Shown in pieces: positions 54,016 to 64,000 of a DNA stretch of 64,000 nucleotides (the first letter of the stretch is position 1; every line of letters starts with the position of its first letter). The notes under the pieces were generated by a model. The model was not told the DNA's origin. It did no database searches and saw nothing but the letters and a program-made list of their open reading frames with translations. Both the position numbers and the translations under genes were made by a program. Source of the stretch: Pantoea allii. GTDB taxonomy: Bacteria > Pseudomonadota > Gammaproteobacteria > Enterobacterales > Enterobacteriaceae. The stretch is taken from assembly GCF_002307475.1 (NCBI RefSeq), contig NZ_NTMH01000030.1, positions 62,001 to 126,000 on the forward strand, read 5' to 3'.

Positions 54016-54309
54016 ATGAAAATTCGTCCATTACACGATCGTGTCATCGTGAAGCGTAAAGAAGTTGAAGCTAAGTCAGCGGGTGGCATTGTGCTGACCG
54101 GTTCTGCAGCAGGCAAATCCACTCGTGGTGAAGTTCTGGCTGTGGGCAAAGGCCGTATCCTTGAAAGTGGCGAAGTGAAGCCGCTGGACGTACAAGTTGG
54201 TGACGTAGTGATCTTCAGCGAAGGCTACGGTGCCAAAACTGAAAAAATCGACAACGAAGAAGTCCTGATCATCTCTGAAAGCGACATTCTGGCGATTGTT
54301 GAAGCGTAA
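54016..54309 (+). CDS. groES: Co-chaperonin GroES
   Basis: This 97-residue protein forms a heptameric lid for Gro[47 protein letters not shown] contains the mobile loop (GGIVLTGSA) that binds GroEL. It is followed by [35 protein letters not shown], the conserved C-terminal half. GGAGAGC precedes the ATG at 54016. It is co-transcribed with groEL from a sigma-32 promoter. Confidence 0.98.
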   Translation: MKIRPLHDRVIVKRKEVEAKSAGGIVLTGSAAGKSTRGEVLAVGKGRILESGEVKPLDVQVGDVVIFSEGYGAKTEKIDNEEVLIISESDILAIVEA

Positions 54310-54345
54310 GTTTTACGCGTAATTCACTGAACGAAACGAATTTAA

Positions 54346-56007
<1,662 letters not shown>

Positions 56008-56031
56008 TTGCCCTGACGCTTGCGTCATAAG

Positions 56032-56062
56032 AACCCCCGATCGGAAACGGTCGGGGGTTTTT
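56032..56062 (+). terminator. Terminator after groEL
   Basis: AACCCCCGA/TCGGGGGTT stem with a 10-base partly self-pairing loop and a T-run, 25 bases past the groEL stop. Confidence 0.9.
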
Positions 56063-56198
56063 CTTTTGCTGAGGAAAAGGTATAAGTAGTGGCGCAACGG
56101 TGACGTTGGCACGGATTAGGGCAATGAATGTTCAGAAAAAATGCGTGTTTTTCTGCTACGCTGCCATCCGACACTGATGATAATAAATGGGGATTATA

Positions 56199-56549
56199 AT
56201 GCGTATTAACCTCTTGCTCGGTCTTACGGCTGGTGCGTTATTGCTTACAGGCTGCAGCAGCTCTACCGACCTGACTTCTGCTGGTCAGCGCGTCACCTTT
56301 ACCGACCAGCAACCTGGCAAACAATGTCAGCTTCTGGGTAGCCTGACCGGCTCGCAAAGTAACTGGTTAAGCGGAGCCGGTGGTGAAACCAGCGCACTGC
56401 GTGGTGCAGCTAACGACCTGCGTAACCGTGCAGCAGAGATGGGCGGCAATGTCATTTATGGTGCGACCAGCCCGACACAAAATCTGCTGTCAGCCTTTGC
56501 ACCACTCGACAGCAAAATGACTGGCCAGGTTTATAAGTGCCCTAACTGA
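56199..56549 (+). CDS. yjeI: YjeI lipoprotein (DUF4156)
   Basis: This 116-residue predicted lipoprotein has the lipobox LLLTGCSS (Cys near residue 19), and the rest is the DUF4156 domain (GKQCQLLGSLTGSQ, GAANDLRNRAAEMGGNVIYG). It matches E. coli YjeI in position between groEL and epmB. Function unknown. The ATG at 56199 follows GGGG; an upstream ATG at 56187 adds 4 residues and is less likely. Confidence 0.9.
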   Translation: MRINLLLGLTAGALLLTGCSSSTDLTSAGQRVTFTDQQPGKQCQLLGSLTGSQSNWLSGAGGETSALRGAANDLRNRAAEMGGNVIYGATSPTQNLLSAFAPLDSKMTGQVYKCPN

Positions 56550-56579
56550 TTGTCCGCTGAATAAGCAGAGTTTTTTGAG

Positions 56580-56609
56580 ACGACCGGCCTGCGAGCCGGT
56601 CGTTTTTTT
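56580..56609 (+). terminator. Terminator after yjeI
   Basis: ACGACCGGC/GCCGGTCGT stem with a 6-base loop and seven T residues. Confidence 0.9.
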
Positions 56610-56725
56610 ATGGCTGATGTGTGGTCGCCGTATTCACGACCTGTGATGTGCCAGCGGATGCCGGACGCGTGGTCTGTCCGGGCGGCCATGAGCATGCATG
56701 ATTGACCGCCCAGGCGACTGCGTTT

Positions 56726-57754
56726 TTATTCCTGACGAAGCTGTAAATCCAGCGGCGTTTTGCTCGGCTCGCCGCCGATTTCTCGTGCCAGCTTAGGCAC
56801 CAGATAACCGGAGACTAAGGGCAACAGGCCGCGCATCAGCGCGCGGGCTTCCTCATCGGAAACATAGAAATGCGCCGCGCCCTGCACCTTGTCCAGCACA
56901 TGCAGGTAGTAGGGCAGAATGCCGGCATTGAACAGCGCATTGCTCAGCGCCGCCAGGGTTTGCGCCTCATCATTCACGCCGCGCAGCAGCACGCTCTGAT
57001 TAAGCAGCGTAACGCCAGCACGTTTCAGGCGCAGCATGGCATCGCAGAGTGCCTCATCAATCTCACGGGCGTGGTTGATATGGGTTACCATCAATACCTG
57101 AAGCCGCGTCTCAGCCAGCATCTGACACAGCGTTGCCGTGATGCGATCCGGAATCACCACCGGCAGTCGGCTGTGAATACGTAGCCGTTTCAGATGCGGG
57201 ATAGCGGCCAGCGCGTCAATGAGCCAGGCCAGCTCATGATCTTTTGCCATTAAGGGATCGCCGCCGGAAAAGATAATCTCATCCAGTTCCGGATGAGCGG
57301 CAATATAATCCAGCGCGGCCTGCCAGTTACGCTTGTTGCCCTGATTATCCTGGTAAGGAAAATGACGGCGAAAGCAGTAACGGCAGTTCACGGCGCAGCC
57401 GCCTTTGACCAACAGCAAGGCACGATTGTTATATTTGTGCAGTAATCCCGGCACCACGCTATTTTGTTCATCGAGTGGATCGGTGCTATAACCTGGCGCG
57501 TCGATAAACTCCTGACGGCTGGTCAGTACCTGTAGCAGGAGCGGGTCCCGTGCATCGCCTTTTTTCATCCGTTGGATAAAGGCGCGCGGCACGCGCAGCG
57601 CAAAAAGTCGGCGTGCGTCACTGCCAGCAGCCAGATCCGGATGATGGTCGAGCGCTAAAAGTTGCAGTAATTCATGAGGATCAGTGACAACATCAGCAAG
57701 TTGCTGCAACCAATCTTCTCTGGAAGGGGAATTTAGGGTTACAATGTGTGCCAT
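56726..57754 (-). CDS. epmB: EF-P (R)-beta-lysylation protein EpmB (lysine 2,3-aminomutase)
   Basis: This 342-residue radical-SAM, PLP-dependent aminomutase converts (S)-alpha-lysine to (R)-beta-lysine for modification of elongation factor P. The 4Fe-4S binding CAVNCRYCFRRHFPY (CX3CX2C near residue 120), SGGDPLMAKDHEL near residue 167, RIHSRLPVVIPDRI and the PLP-lysine region DKVQGAAHF are present. The C-terminal LVPKLAREIGGEPSKTPLDLQLRQ matches E. coli EpmB. It is divergent from efp with a 40-base gap, so both share a compact promoter region. Confidence 0.96.
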   Translation of the reverse strand: MAHIVTLNSPSREDWLQQLADVVTDPHELLQLLALDHHPDLAAGSDARRLFALRVPRAFIQRMKKGDARDPLLLQVLTSRQEFIDAPGYSTDPLDEQNSVVPGLLHKYNNRALLLVKGGCAVNCRYCFRRHFPYQDNQGNKRNWQAALDYIAAHPELDEIIFSGGDPLMAKDHELAWLIDALAAIPHLKRLRIHSRLPVVIPDRITATLCQMLAETRLQVLMVTHINHAREIDEALCDAMLRLKRAGVTLLNQSVLLRGVNDEAQTLAALSNALFNAGILPYYLHVLDKVQGAAHFYVSDEEARALMRGLLPLVSGYLVPKLAREIGGEPSKTPLDLQLRQE

Positions 57755-57794
57755 TTTTTTGGCTATTACCAGTTAATATCTACAGAGGGCCTTT

Positions 57795-58361
57795 ATGGCG
57801 ACTTATCTTAGCAACGATTTCCGTCCCGGTCTTAAAATCATGTTCGAAGGCGAACCTTATGCCATCGAATCAAGCGAGTTCGTTAAGCCGGGTAAAGGTC
57901 AGGCGTTTGCACGTGTAAAAATGCGTCGTCTGCTGACCGGTTCACGCGTTGAAAAAACCTTCAAATCAACGGATTCTGCCGAAGGCGCAGACGTGAAGGA
58001 TATGACGCTGCAGTATTCTTACAACGACGGTGATTTCTACTACTTCATGCACCCTGAAAGCTTTGAGCAGTATCAGGTTGAAGCAAAAGTGCTGGACGAA
58101 GTACAGAAGTGGTTGCAGGACAACGCGGAGTGTATCGTAACCTTATGGAACGATAAACCGATTGCGGTTCAGCCACCAAACTTTGTTGAGGCAGAAGTCA
58201 TTGAAACCGACCCAGGCCTGAAAGGTGATACCGCAGGTACAGGCGGCAAGCCAGCGACACTGTCAACGGGTGCGGTCATTAAAGTGCCATTGTTCGTGCA
58301 GATTGGTGAGGTGGTGAAAGTTGACACCCGCTCTGGCGAATACGTGTCACGCGTAAAATAA
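57795..58361 (+). CDS. efp: Elongation factor P
   Basis: This 188-residue tRNA-shaped factor relieves ribosome stalling at polyproline. [12 protein letters not shown] holds the modified Lys34 (Met counted as 1), which EpmA/EpmB lysylate. [47 protein letters not shown] and a C-terminal [22 protein letters not shown] are intact. The promoter lies between efp and epmB. A terminator follows. Confidence 0.98.
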   Translation: MATYLSNDFRPGLKIMFEGEPYAIESSEFVKPGKGQAFARVKMRRLLTGSRVEKTFKSTDSAEGADVKDMTLQYSYNDGDFYYFMHPESFEQYQVEAKVLDEVQKWLQDNAECIVTLWNDKPIAVQPPNFVEAEVIETDPGLKGDTAGTGGKPATLSTGAVIKVPLFVQIGEVVKVDTRSGEYVSRVK

Positions 58362-58366
58362 ACATG

Positions 58367-58397
58367 AAAGGCGCATTTCTCTGATGCGCCTTTTTCT
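58367..58397 (+). terminator. Terminator after efp
   Basis: AAAGGCGCAT/ATGCGCCTTT stem with a 7-base loop, then five T residues, just past the efp stop. Confidence 0.85.
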
Positions 58398-58411
58398 TGA
58401 GTGAGTTCACC

Positions 58412-58543
58412 ATGAAAAAACGGGCAAAACTTATCGCGTTGGCGTTGCTTGTCACTTCTGGACTAAGCGCCTGTAACACCTTCCACGGTTTTGGCGAAGA
58501 TGTTTCTCACTTGGGCGGCGCTATCTCTCGCGCGGCTAAATAA
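58412..58543 (+). CDS. ecnA: Entericidin A (antidote) lipoprotein EcnA
   Basis: This 43-residue lipoprotein has a lipobox GLSACNT (Cys at residue 21), the family motif FGEDVSHLGGAISRAAK and a membrane-spanning signal. In E. coli, EcnA is the antidote paired with bacteriolytic EcnB. GAGTGAG lies just before the ATG at 58412. Confidence 0.9.
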   Translation: MKKRAKLIALALLVTSGLSACNTFHGFGEDVSHLGGAISRAAK

Positions 58544-58645
58544 CTTATCCACGTTTCCTTTTTCCGCAGCTCAGGCTCGCGGCGTTGCGTAATCAGTCTA
58601 TGCTTTAAAAGCTGTACTTATAATGCAATCAAAAAGGATATGGAT

Positions 58646-58780
58646 ATGTTAAAGAAAAGTATTGTTGCGATTTTCTCTGTGATGATGTTCTCTGCACTGC
58701 TTTCTGGCTGCAACACCACGCGCGGCGTTGGCGAAGACGTTGAAGCGGGCGGCCACGCGATTCAGCGCAGTGCGCAGTAA
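58646..58780 (+). CDS. ecnB: Entericidin B lipoprotein EcnB
   Basis: This 44-residue lipoprotein has lipobox LLSGCNTT (Cys at residue 22), a hydrophobic helix and the entericidin pattern [19 protein letters not shown]. In E. coli it is the pro-lytic partner of EcnA, controlled by sigma-S. The ATG at 58646 follows AAAGGA; an ATG two codons earlier is also possible. A terminator hairpin follows. Confidence 0.9.
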   Translation: MLKKSIVAIFSVMMFSALLSGCNTTRGVGEDVEAGGHAIQRSAQ

Positions 58781-58789
58781 ATGAAAAAA

Positions 58790-58820
58790 CCGGTACGAAC
58801 CTTTTCGTACCGGCTTTCTT
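58790..58820. terminator. Bidirectional terminator between ecnB and blc
   Basis: CCGGTACGAA/TTCGTACCGG, perfect 10-bp stem with a 4-base loop. T-runs on both strands end ecnB and the convergent blc. Confidence 0.9.
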
Positions 58821-59345
58821 TTATCCCTGCTTAACCCAAATCAGCTCATCAACCGGGAAACCGGCCTGGCGTGCCTGCTGCACCAGCTTTTGTTTCACGC
58901 CGTCATCCAACTGCGGCGTCCGTGACAGAATCCACAGATAGTGGCGGTTAGGGCCGCATACCAGCGCATATCGGTAGTCGGAATCCAGCGCTATCACGTT
59001 GTAGCCACCGTAAAATGGACCAAAGAACGAGACCTTCAGCGCCGCACGCTGCTTGTCGCCAGTAAAGTAAGCTTTGCCTACGCTTTCCTGCCAACGCTGT
59101 TTTTTGACGTTATAGCCGCGATTAACAACTTTCAGACCGCCATCCTCACGCGGGCTGTAATTTGCTGTGACCTGTTCCAGGCCGCGTTCAAAGCCATGAT
59201 CCAGCCGGGCGATCTCGTACCACTGACCGAGGTAACGCTGGCTGTCGAAGTTTTCAATGACGGTAACGTTTTTCGGCGGGGTAGTTGAGCAGGCAACAGA
59301 CAGAAATGCACTTACGCTGGCGACCAATGTTTTCCATGGAGACAT
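58821..59345 (-). CDS. blc: Bacterial lipocalin Blc
   Basis: This 174-residue outer-membrane lipoprotein binds fatty acids or phospholipids. The signal FLSVACSTT has its lipid-carrying Cys near residue 19. The lipocalin GxW signature is YLGQWYEIARLDHGFERGL, and the TxT-like strand NYSPREDGG and FGPFYGGYNVIALDSDYRYALVCGPNRHYLWILSRTP follow. E. coli has blc next to sugE and ecnB; sugE is missing here. The ATG at 59345 precedes the signal peptide. Confidence 0.95.
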   Translation of the reverse strand: MSPWKTLVASVSAFLSVACSTTPPKNVTVIENFDSQRYLGQWYEIARLDHGFERGLEQVTANYSPREDGGLKVVNRGYNVKKQRWQESVGKAYFTGDKQRAALKVSFFGPFYGGYNVIALDSDYRYALVCGPNRHYLWILSRTPQLDDGVKQKLVQQARQAGFPVDELIWVKQG

Positions 59346-59479
59346 AAAAAGATTCCTTTGTGATTTAGCCTGTTAATTATAGAACCCCTGCCGTTTCCTG
59401 GACAGGTTTGCGCCACGATTGTTTGCCACCCACATTGCGAGTAGACTTCCCTCCCTTATTTGTATCTGGAGTCATCACC

Positions 59480-60457
59480 ATGAGTGAAACGGCAAGCTGG
59501 CAACCTGGCGCTTCCATTGCCAATTTAATTAAACGCGCAGCCATCATTGCTGAAGTACGTCGTTTCTTCGCCGATCGTGGCGTACTGGAAGTCGACACGC
59601 CAGCGATGAGTCAGGCCACAATCACTGACATCCATCTGGTGCCCTTTCAGACGCGCTTTGTCGGGCCTGGCATGTCCGAAGGCCGCGACCTCTGGCTGAT
59701 GACCAGCCCGGAATACCACATGAAACGCCTGCTGGCTGCCGGAAGTGGCCCCATCTATCAAATGGGCCGCAGTTTCCGCAATGAAGAGGCCGGCCGGTAT
59801 CACAACCCTGAGTTCACCATGCTGGAGTGGTATCGCCCCCACTATGATATGTACCGGTTGATGAATGAAGTTGATGATCTGCTGCAGCAGGTGCTGGAGT
59901 GTGACAGCGCAGAGTCGCTCTCTTATCAGCAGGCCTTTATTCGCCACCTTGAGCTGGACCCGCTTTCCGCTGACAAAGCGCAGCTGCGCGACGCGGCGGA
60001 AAAACTGGGTGAGGGCGAGCTGGCAAGCCGGGAAGACGATCGCGATACCTTGCTGATGCTGCTGTTTATGCTGGGCGTGGAGCCCAAAATTGGCCAGGAC
60101 AAGCCGTGCTTTATCTATCACTTTCCGGCCAGCCAGGCGGCATTAGCGGAGATCAGCACCGAAGATCATCGGGTGGCTGAACGCTTTGAGGTTTACTACA
60201 AAGGTATTGAGCTGGCGAATGGTTTCCGTGAACTCACCGACAGCCGTGAACAGCGTCAGCGCTTTGAACAGGATAACCGTCGGCGCGCGGCGCGCGGTCT
60301 GCCGCAACATCCCATTGATACCTACCTGCTGGCCGCGCTGGAACACGGTATGCCGGCCAGTTCTGGCGTCGCTCTGGGTGTGGATCGTTTGATCATGCTG
60401 GCACTGAACGCAGAATCGCTGTCTGAGGTGATCGCGTTTCCGGTGGACCGCTGCTAA
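59480..60457 (+). CDS. epmA: EF-P-lysine lysyltransferase EpmA (GenX/PoxA)
   Basis: This 325-residue truncated lysyl-tRNA-synthetase homologue attaches beta-lysine to EF-P. It has only the class II catalytic core: motif 2 [40 protein letters not shown] and motif 3 [19 protein letters not shown]. There is no anticodon-binding domain, as expected. The length equals E. coli EpmA; the ATG at 59480 follows TGGAG. epmB and efp are 2-3 kb away on the left, so the modification pathway is clustered. Confidence 0.96.
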   Translation: MSETASWQPGASIANLIKRAAIIAEVRRFFADRGVLEVDTPAMSQATITDIHLVPFQTRFVGPGMSEGRDLWLMTSPEYHMKRLLAAGSGPIYQMGRSFRNEEAGRYHNPEFTMLEWYRPHYDMYRLMNEVDDLLQQVLECDSAESLSYQQAFIRHLELDPLSADKAQLRDAAEKLGEGELASREDDRDTLLMLLFMLGVEPKIGQDKPCFIYHFPASQAALAEISTEDHRVAERFEVYYKGIELANGFRELTDSREQRQRFEQDNRRRAARGLPQHPIDTYLLAALEHGMPASSGVALGVDRLIMLALNAESLSEVIAFPVDRC

Positions 60458-60575
60458 GTCTTACCGCTCCAGCCCTGAAAACCGGCGCAGCTGAAAAGCC
60501 GCGCCGCGCAGGCAGAACACCAGGAGGGCCTGGATTGCCCTTCACCGTATTGCGCCGGGCACCGGCTTACCTGAC

Positions 60576-61637
60576 CTACTGACTGTTATCGGGAAACTCC
60601 AGAATCGTTACCGGTAGCGTCAGCTTCTTGTCATTGCGCAGCACCTGGACATCAACTACCGATCCGGGGCGAATTTCAGCAACCTGGTCCATGGTTTCCT
60701 GTGCCGATATAGCCGGTTTACCGTCTACGCTCAGCAGCACATCGTTTGCCTGAATACCGGCTTTCTCAGCAGGCCCGCCGGGGGTAACCACGCTGACGAT
60801 AATGCCCTGAACCCGATCAAGACTGTTGCCCTGACCGTGTAACGGCGGCACCTCTCGGGCGGTGATCCCGATATAGCCGCGTATCACCCGACCATCACGG
60901 ATCAGCTTATCCATGATTTTGGACGCCAGCGGCGTGGGAATAGCAAAACCGATCCCCTCTGGCGTTTCGCCATCGCTGCTTTTATCGAACGTCAGGGTGT
61001 TAATGCCCATAAGTTCGCCCAGGGAGTTGATCAGCGCACCGCCTGAATTCCCCTGATTGATGGAGGCATCGGTTTGCAGGAAGTTCTGGCGGCCTGAAGA
61101 GCTAAGCCCAACACGGCCTGTCGCACTGATAATGCCTTGGGTAACCGTTTGTCCCAGGTTGTAGGGGTTGCCGATAGCCATCACCACATCGCCAATATGC
61201 GCGACGCGTTTGGGATTAATGGGGATAACCGGCAGATTAGAGGCGGTAATTTTCAACACGGCCAAATCGGTCATGGCATCTGAACCGACCAGAGTGGCTT
61301 CAAAAAAGCGGCCATCCTGCAGGGCGACGATTATCTGATCGGCATTGTTGATGACGTGCTTGTTGGTCAGGATGTAGCCCTTGGTATTCATAATCACGCC
61401 CGAACCCAGCGTGGTGATACCGCGGTTGTTGTTCCCATGTGCGCTGCGGTTGTAAACGTTCACAACGGCAGGCACGGCACGCCTCACCCCTTGATTGAAG
61501 CCAAAGGGCGTTTCGTCGTTACTGTCATTTTGACTATACAGGGCAGCACTGCCCAAACGCAGTGCGGGCAGCGCCACGAGCAAGATGCCCGCAACAATCA
61601 GTCCCAACACCACTGAACGCAAGAGTTTAAGAAACAT
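60576..61637 (-). CDS. degS: Envelope-stress serine protease DegS
   Basis: This 353-residue inner-membrane-anchored periplasmic protease starts sigma-E activation by cutting RseA. The N-terminal anchor is LLRSVVLGLIVAGILLVALPAL (residues about 4-25). The catalytic triad is His in TNKHVIN, Asp in MTDLAVLK and Ser in INQGNSGGALINSLGE. A single PDZ domain follows (IRGYIGITARE to VTPGGPAEKAGIQANDVLLSVDGK). The length fits DegS (E. coli 355). degQ is upstream on the same strand, 89 bases away. Confidence 0.97.
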   Translation of the reverse strand: MFLKLLRSVVLGLIVAGILLVALPALRLGSAALYSQNDSNDETPFGFNQGVRRAVPAVVNVYNRSAHGNNNRGITTLGSGVIMNTKGYILTNKHVINNADQIIVALQDGRFFEATLVGSDAMTDLAVLKITASNLPVIPINPKRVAHIGDVVMAIGNPYNLGQTVTQGIISATGRVGLSSSGRQNFLQTDASINQGNSGGALINSLGELMGINTLTFDKSSDGETPEGIGFAIPTPLASKIMDKLIRDGRVIRGYIGITAREVPPLHGQGNSLDRVQGIIVSVVTPGGPAEKAGIQANDVLLSVDGKPAISAQETMDQVAEIRPGSVVDVQVLRNDKKLTLPVTILEFPDNSQ

Positions 61638-61685
61638 GGTGTTAAATCACGTCAGGGGAGAACGCTGGGGAGAATAACATGAGAG

Positions 61686-61715
61686 CGGCGGACACACACG
61701 CGCTTGTGTCCGCCG
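61686..61715 (-). repeat. Hairpin between degQ and degS
   Basis: CGGCGGACACA/TGTGTCCGCCG, an 11-bp perfect stem with an 8-base loop. It lies just past the degQ stop. A strong T-run is absent, so it may attenuate rather than stop transcription into degS. Confidence 0.7.
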
Positions 61716-61726
61716 TAATGCGTGGT

Positions 61727-63109
61727 TTATCTCAATAACAGATAGATACTTTCTTCACCGCGTACCACATTCAGTGCCATCACCGGTGGTTTGGCTTCCA
61801 GCACCTTGCGCATTTCGGCAATGTTCTGAACCCGCGTGCGGTTGACACCAATGATAACGTCATCTTTTTGCAGACCAACCTGCTCGGCAGGCGTCCCTTT
61901 TTCGATGGCATCAATTTTCACGCCTTTATCGCCGGTCTTGGTCTGACCGTCGCTCAGCGTTGCGCCTTGCAGTGCCGGAGAAAGCAGCTGTGCGCTGGCT
62001 GTCGTCTGGGCACTTTGCTCAAGGGTGACATCGACGCTCACCGGTTTCCCTTCACGCAACAGGCCAAGCTTAACTTTCTCGCCCGGTGCCGTTGTGCCGA
62101 TTTTCACCCGTAGTTCTGCGAAGCTGGTGATCGGTTTGTCGTTGACCGAAACGATGATATCGCCTGACTTGATACCGGCTTTTTGGGCGGCAGACTGCGG
62201 CAGCACTTCAGAGACGAATGCGCCACGCTGAGCGTCCACGTTAAACGCCTTGGCGATATCTGCGGTCATCTCAGTGCCTTTAATCCCCAACTGACCCCGT
62301 TTCACTTCGCCGTACTTAATCAGCTGCTGTGCCAGGTTCATTGCCATATCGCTGGGAATAGCAAAGCCAATGCCGATATTGCCGCCGCTGGAGGCCAGAA
62401 TGGCGGTATTAATGCCGATCAGCTCGCCGTTCAGGTTAACCAGTGCGCCACCCGAGTTACCCCGGTTGATGGCGGCGTCGGTCTGAATAAAGTTTTCCAG
62501 CCCTTCGAGATTCAGGCCACTGCGGCCCAGCGCTGAGATAATCCCTGAGGTTGCCGTCTGACCCAGGCCAAAGGGATTACCAATGGCAACGGCAAAGTCG
62601 CCGACTTTGAGTTGATCAGAATCGGCCACTTTTATCTGTGTCAGGTTTTTCGCGCCCTGAATCTGAATCAGGGCAATATCGGTCTGCTCATCGTGACCAA
62701 TGAGTTTGGCATCATATTCACTGCCGTCGCCGAGCTGAACGTTGATTTTGTCAGCACCATTGACCACGTGATTGTTGGTCAGAACGTAGCCCTTGGCGGC
62801 ATCGATGATGACACCGGAACCCAGTCCCTCAAAGGGTTGAGGCTGGCCTGGTCCGCCGCCAGGCAACTGGCCGAAGAAGCGTTTCAGCGGCTCGGGGATA
62901 TCCTGAGCCTGGGCCTGGGAATCAGACTGCGTGCCTTCAACATGCACACTGACCACCGCAGGTAACACTTTTTCCAGCATTGGGGCCAGGCTCGGCAGGG
63001 GCTGGCTCTGAATCTGTGCGGGCAGCGTCGCCATCGCGCCGGGCGCAGCGGCAAGACTCATTCCAATACTCAAGGCTAATGCGCTTAACAGTCGTGCTTG
63101 TTTTTTCAT
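61727..63109 (-). CDS. degQ: Periplasmic serine protease DegQ
   Basis: This 460-residue HtrA-family protease/chaperone has a signal peptide (LALSIGMSLAAAPGAMA, cleavage near residue 27), a trypsin-like domain with His in TNNHVVN, Asp in QTDIALIQ and Ser in INRGNSGGALVNLNGE, then two PDZ domains (KRGQLGIKGTEM and the C-terminal part with VGLQKDDVIIGVNRTRVQNIAE). The linker region is shorter than DegP, favouring DegQ. It degrades misfolded periplasmic proteins. The adjacent zapG/zapE genes match E. coli. Confidence 0.95.
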   Translation of the reverse strand: MKKQARLLSALALSIGMSLAAAPGAMATLPAQIQSQPLPSLAPMLEKVLPAVVSVHVEGTQSDSQAQAQDIPEPLKRFFGQLPGGGPGQPQPFEGLGSGVIIDAAKGYVLTNNHVVNGADKINVQLGDGSEYDAKLIGHDEQTDIALIQIQGAKNLTQIKVADSDQLKVGDFAVAIGNPFGLGQTATSGIISALGRSGLNLEGLENFIQTDAAINRGNSGGALVNLNGELIGINTAILASSGGNIGIGFAIPSDMAMNLAQQLIKYGEVKRGQLGIKGTEMTADIAKAFNVDAQRGAFVSEVLPQSAAQKAGIKSGDIIVSVNDKPITSFAELRVKIGTTAPGEKVKLGLLREGKPVSVDVTLEQSAQTTASAQLLSPALQGATLSDGQTKTGDKGVKIDAIEKGTPAEQVGLQKDDVIIGVNRTRVQNIAEMRKVLEAKPPVMALNVVRGEESIYLLLR

Positions 63110-63218
63110 TGCTACAACGCTCTCGCTGCAAAAAGTGGGGGGAATAAATCAATGAGACAGCCGTTTGTGGCCGGGGTTCGCAAAAACAGCGGGCACAGCG
63201 TGGCTGTGCCCGATAAGC

Positions 63219-63620
63219 TTAGTCGCGGACGGCGCGTTCACCACGCAGTAAACCGGAGGCGCCTTCAGAATAATCACGCGGCATCTGCACCGGTGCCTGA
63301 TCGTTATCGGCTTCTGCTTCGGTCAGTTGCCATGCAAAGGGATTTTTATCCCCAGGCATATTGGGCAGCAGATCGTTGGAACCTTTCGCCATATGCTGAT
63401 AGAGCTGACGATAATCGCGCGCCATGTTATCCAGCAGCTCTGCGCTTTGCGCAAAGTGATTGGTCAGCTCCTGGCGATAATCTGCCAGCTCGGCCTTGGT
63501 CTTATCCAGTTCATACTGCATGCTGCGCTGCTCACGCAGCTTCCGGTTGCCAAAACGCATTGCCACTGCGCCGACAATAATACCTACCACTAAACCAATT
63601 AGCCCGTATTCCCAGGTCAT
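63219..63620 (-). CDS. zapG: ZapG (YhcB) division/envelope protein
   Basis: This 133-residue protein has an N-terminal membrane segment (YGLIGLVVGIIVGAVAM) and a long coiled coil (RKLREQRSMQYELDKTKAELADYRQELTNHFAQSAELLDNMARDYRQLYQHMAKGS). It ends with NDQAPVQMPRDYSEGASGLLRG, strongly conserved in YhcB (DUF1043). It acts at the junction of cell division and envelope growth. The start at 63620 is the family start MTWEYGLIG; a long upstream extension is not real. Confidence 0.95.
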   Translation of the reverse strand: MTWEYGLIGLVVGIIVGAVAMRFGNRKLREQRSMQYELDKTKAELADYRQELTNHFAQSAELLDNMARDYRQLYQHMAKGSNDLLPNMPGDKNPFAWQLTEAEADNDQAPVQMPRDYSEGASGLLRGERAVRD

Positions 63621-63797
63621 AATGACTCCCGTGTTATTTCCGTTGTTCCGTAGGGCGTTGCACCACTTAATATTAATCACTATACCCGTTAATCTTATGG
63701 ATGTGGAACTCTGGAGCGCCATGCCTTAGTGTAGAGCGGCCTTTTTTTCGACAAACGACGTTTGAATAAGACAAAATTCAGGGACACTGAGAGAACC

Positions 63798-64000
63798 ATG
63801 CAAACCTCATCTCCGCTTGCCCGCTACGAGCAGGCGCTATCACAGGGCGATTTCAAGCCCGACGATGTACAACGTGAAGCGATTACCCGCTTAGATGCTA
63901 TCCAGCAAGGGCTGATCGCACGTCAGCATAACACCGAACCCGCCTCATCAGGGTTGTTAGGTCGTCTGTCGAAGCTGGTACGAAAAGAGACGTCACACGC
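63798..64000 (+). CDS. zapE: Cell-division ATPase ZapE (YhcM), 5' part only
   Basis: The frame starts at ATG 63798 and runs off the window, giving the first 67 residues: SPLARYEQALSQGDFKPDDVQREAITRLDAIQQGLIARQ and SSGLLGRLSKLVRKE. It matches the N terminus of ZapE, an AAA+ like ATPase involved in Z-ring dynamics. The Walker motifs lie beyond the window. Divergent from zapG, as in E. coli. The ribosome binding site GAGAG is 3-8 bases upstream. Confidence 0.9.
   Translation, partial: MQTSSPLARYEQALSQGDFKPDDVQREAITRLDAIQQGLIARQHNTEPASSGLLGRLSKLVRKETSH

Overview
The window comes from a gammaproteobacterium of the order Enterobacterales. Nearly every protein on the right-hand side is recognisably close to its E. 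coli counterpart: groESL, efp/epmA/epmB, aspA-dcuA, dsbD-cutA, ecnAB, blc, degQS and zapG/zapE. Aerobactin, heme and Feo iron uptake, a secreted GH10 xylanase and a yia-type sugar-acid operon suggest a plant- or insect-associated member, perhaps Pantoea/Erwiniaceae. That placement is an inference and was not tested.

Layout. 1-4.2 kb: the 3' end of an aerobactin operon (iucC end, iucD, iutA). 4.3-7.9 kb: a chemoreceptor behind a flagellar sigma-28 type promoter, a membrane acyltransferase, and a YagU-like membrane protein. 8.0-20.4 kb: a large catabolic island on the minus strand. It encodes a sugar ABC importer, an SMP-30 lactonase, YiaK, YiaL, an MFS transporter, L-xylulose kinase, and the decarboxylase and two epimerases that carry 3-keto-L-gulonate to D-xylulose-5-phosphate, with a divergent YiaJ-type IclR regulator. 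Two promoter regions share an IclR-box-like 15-mer. 20.5-22.1 kb: three small enzymes or accessory genes (GNAT, P-loop kinase-like, cupin). 22.4-28.6 kb: a Fur-box-headed heme operon (receptor, HmuS, HmuT, HmuU, HmuV). 28.6-34.5 kb: an OprB-type porin, an aldo-keto reductase, a Tat-exported GH10 xylanase and a second chemoreceptor. 35-38.2 kb: a cold-shock gene with an overlapping leader reading frame, and feoAB without a recognisable feoC.

38.2-47.3 kb is the variable part. It is AT-rich in places and has long stretches without genes. It holds a small glycosyltransferase / flippase / glycosyltransferase cluster, a BamE-like lipoprotein, a frameshifted fragment of an integrative-conjugative-element membrane protein, a DUF1493 gene with a membrane-protein partner, and an unrecognised gene. 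The region ends exactly at the 3' end of a tRNA-Phe gene. That gene lies beside yjdC-dsbD, as pheU does in E. coli, and pheU is where SPI-7-type elements insert. This looks like a decayed integration hot spot.

47.4-60.5 kb follows E. coli gene order (yjdC, dsbD, cutA, dcuA, aspA, fxsA, groES, groEL, yjeI, epmB, efp, ecnA, ecnB, blc, epmA). From 60.6 kb the window jumps to the degS-degQ-zapG-zapE block, which is elsewhere in E. coli, so a synteny junction lies between epmA and degS.

I did not find CRISPR arrays, intact insertion sequences, prophage or a clearly novel defence system. The least explained parts are the mini-polysaccharide cluster, the DUF1493 pair, and the hybrid composition and control of the yia-type operon.
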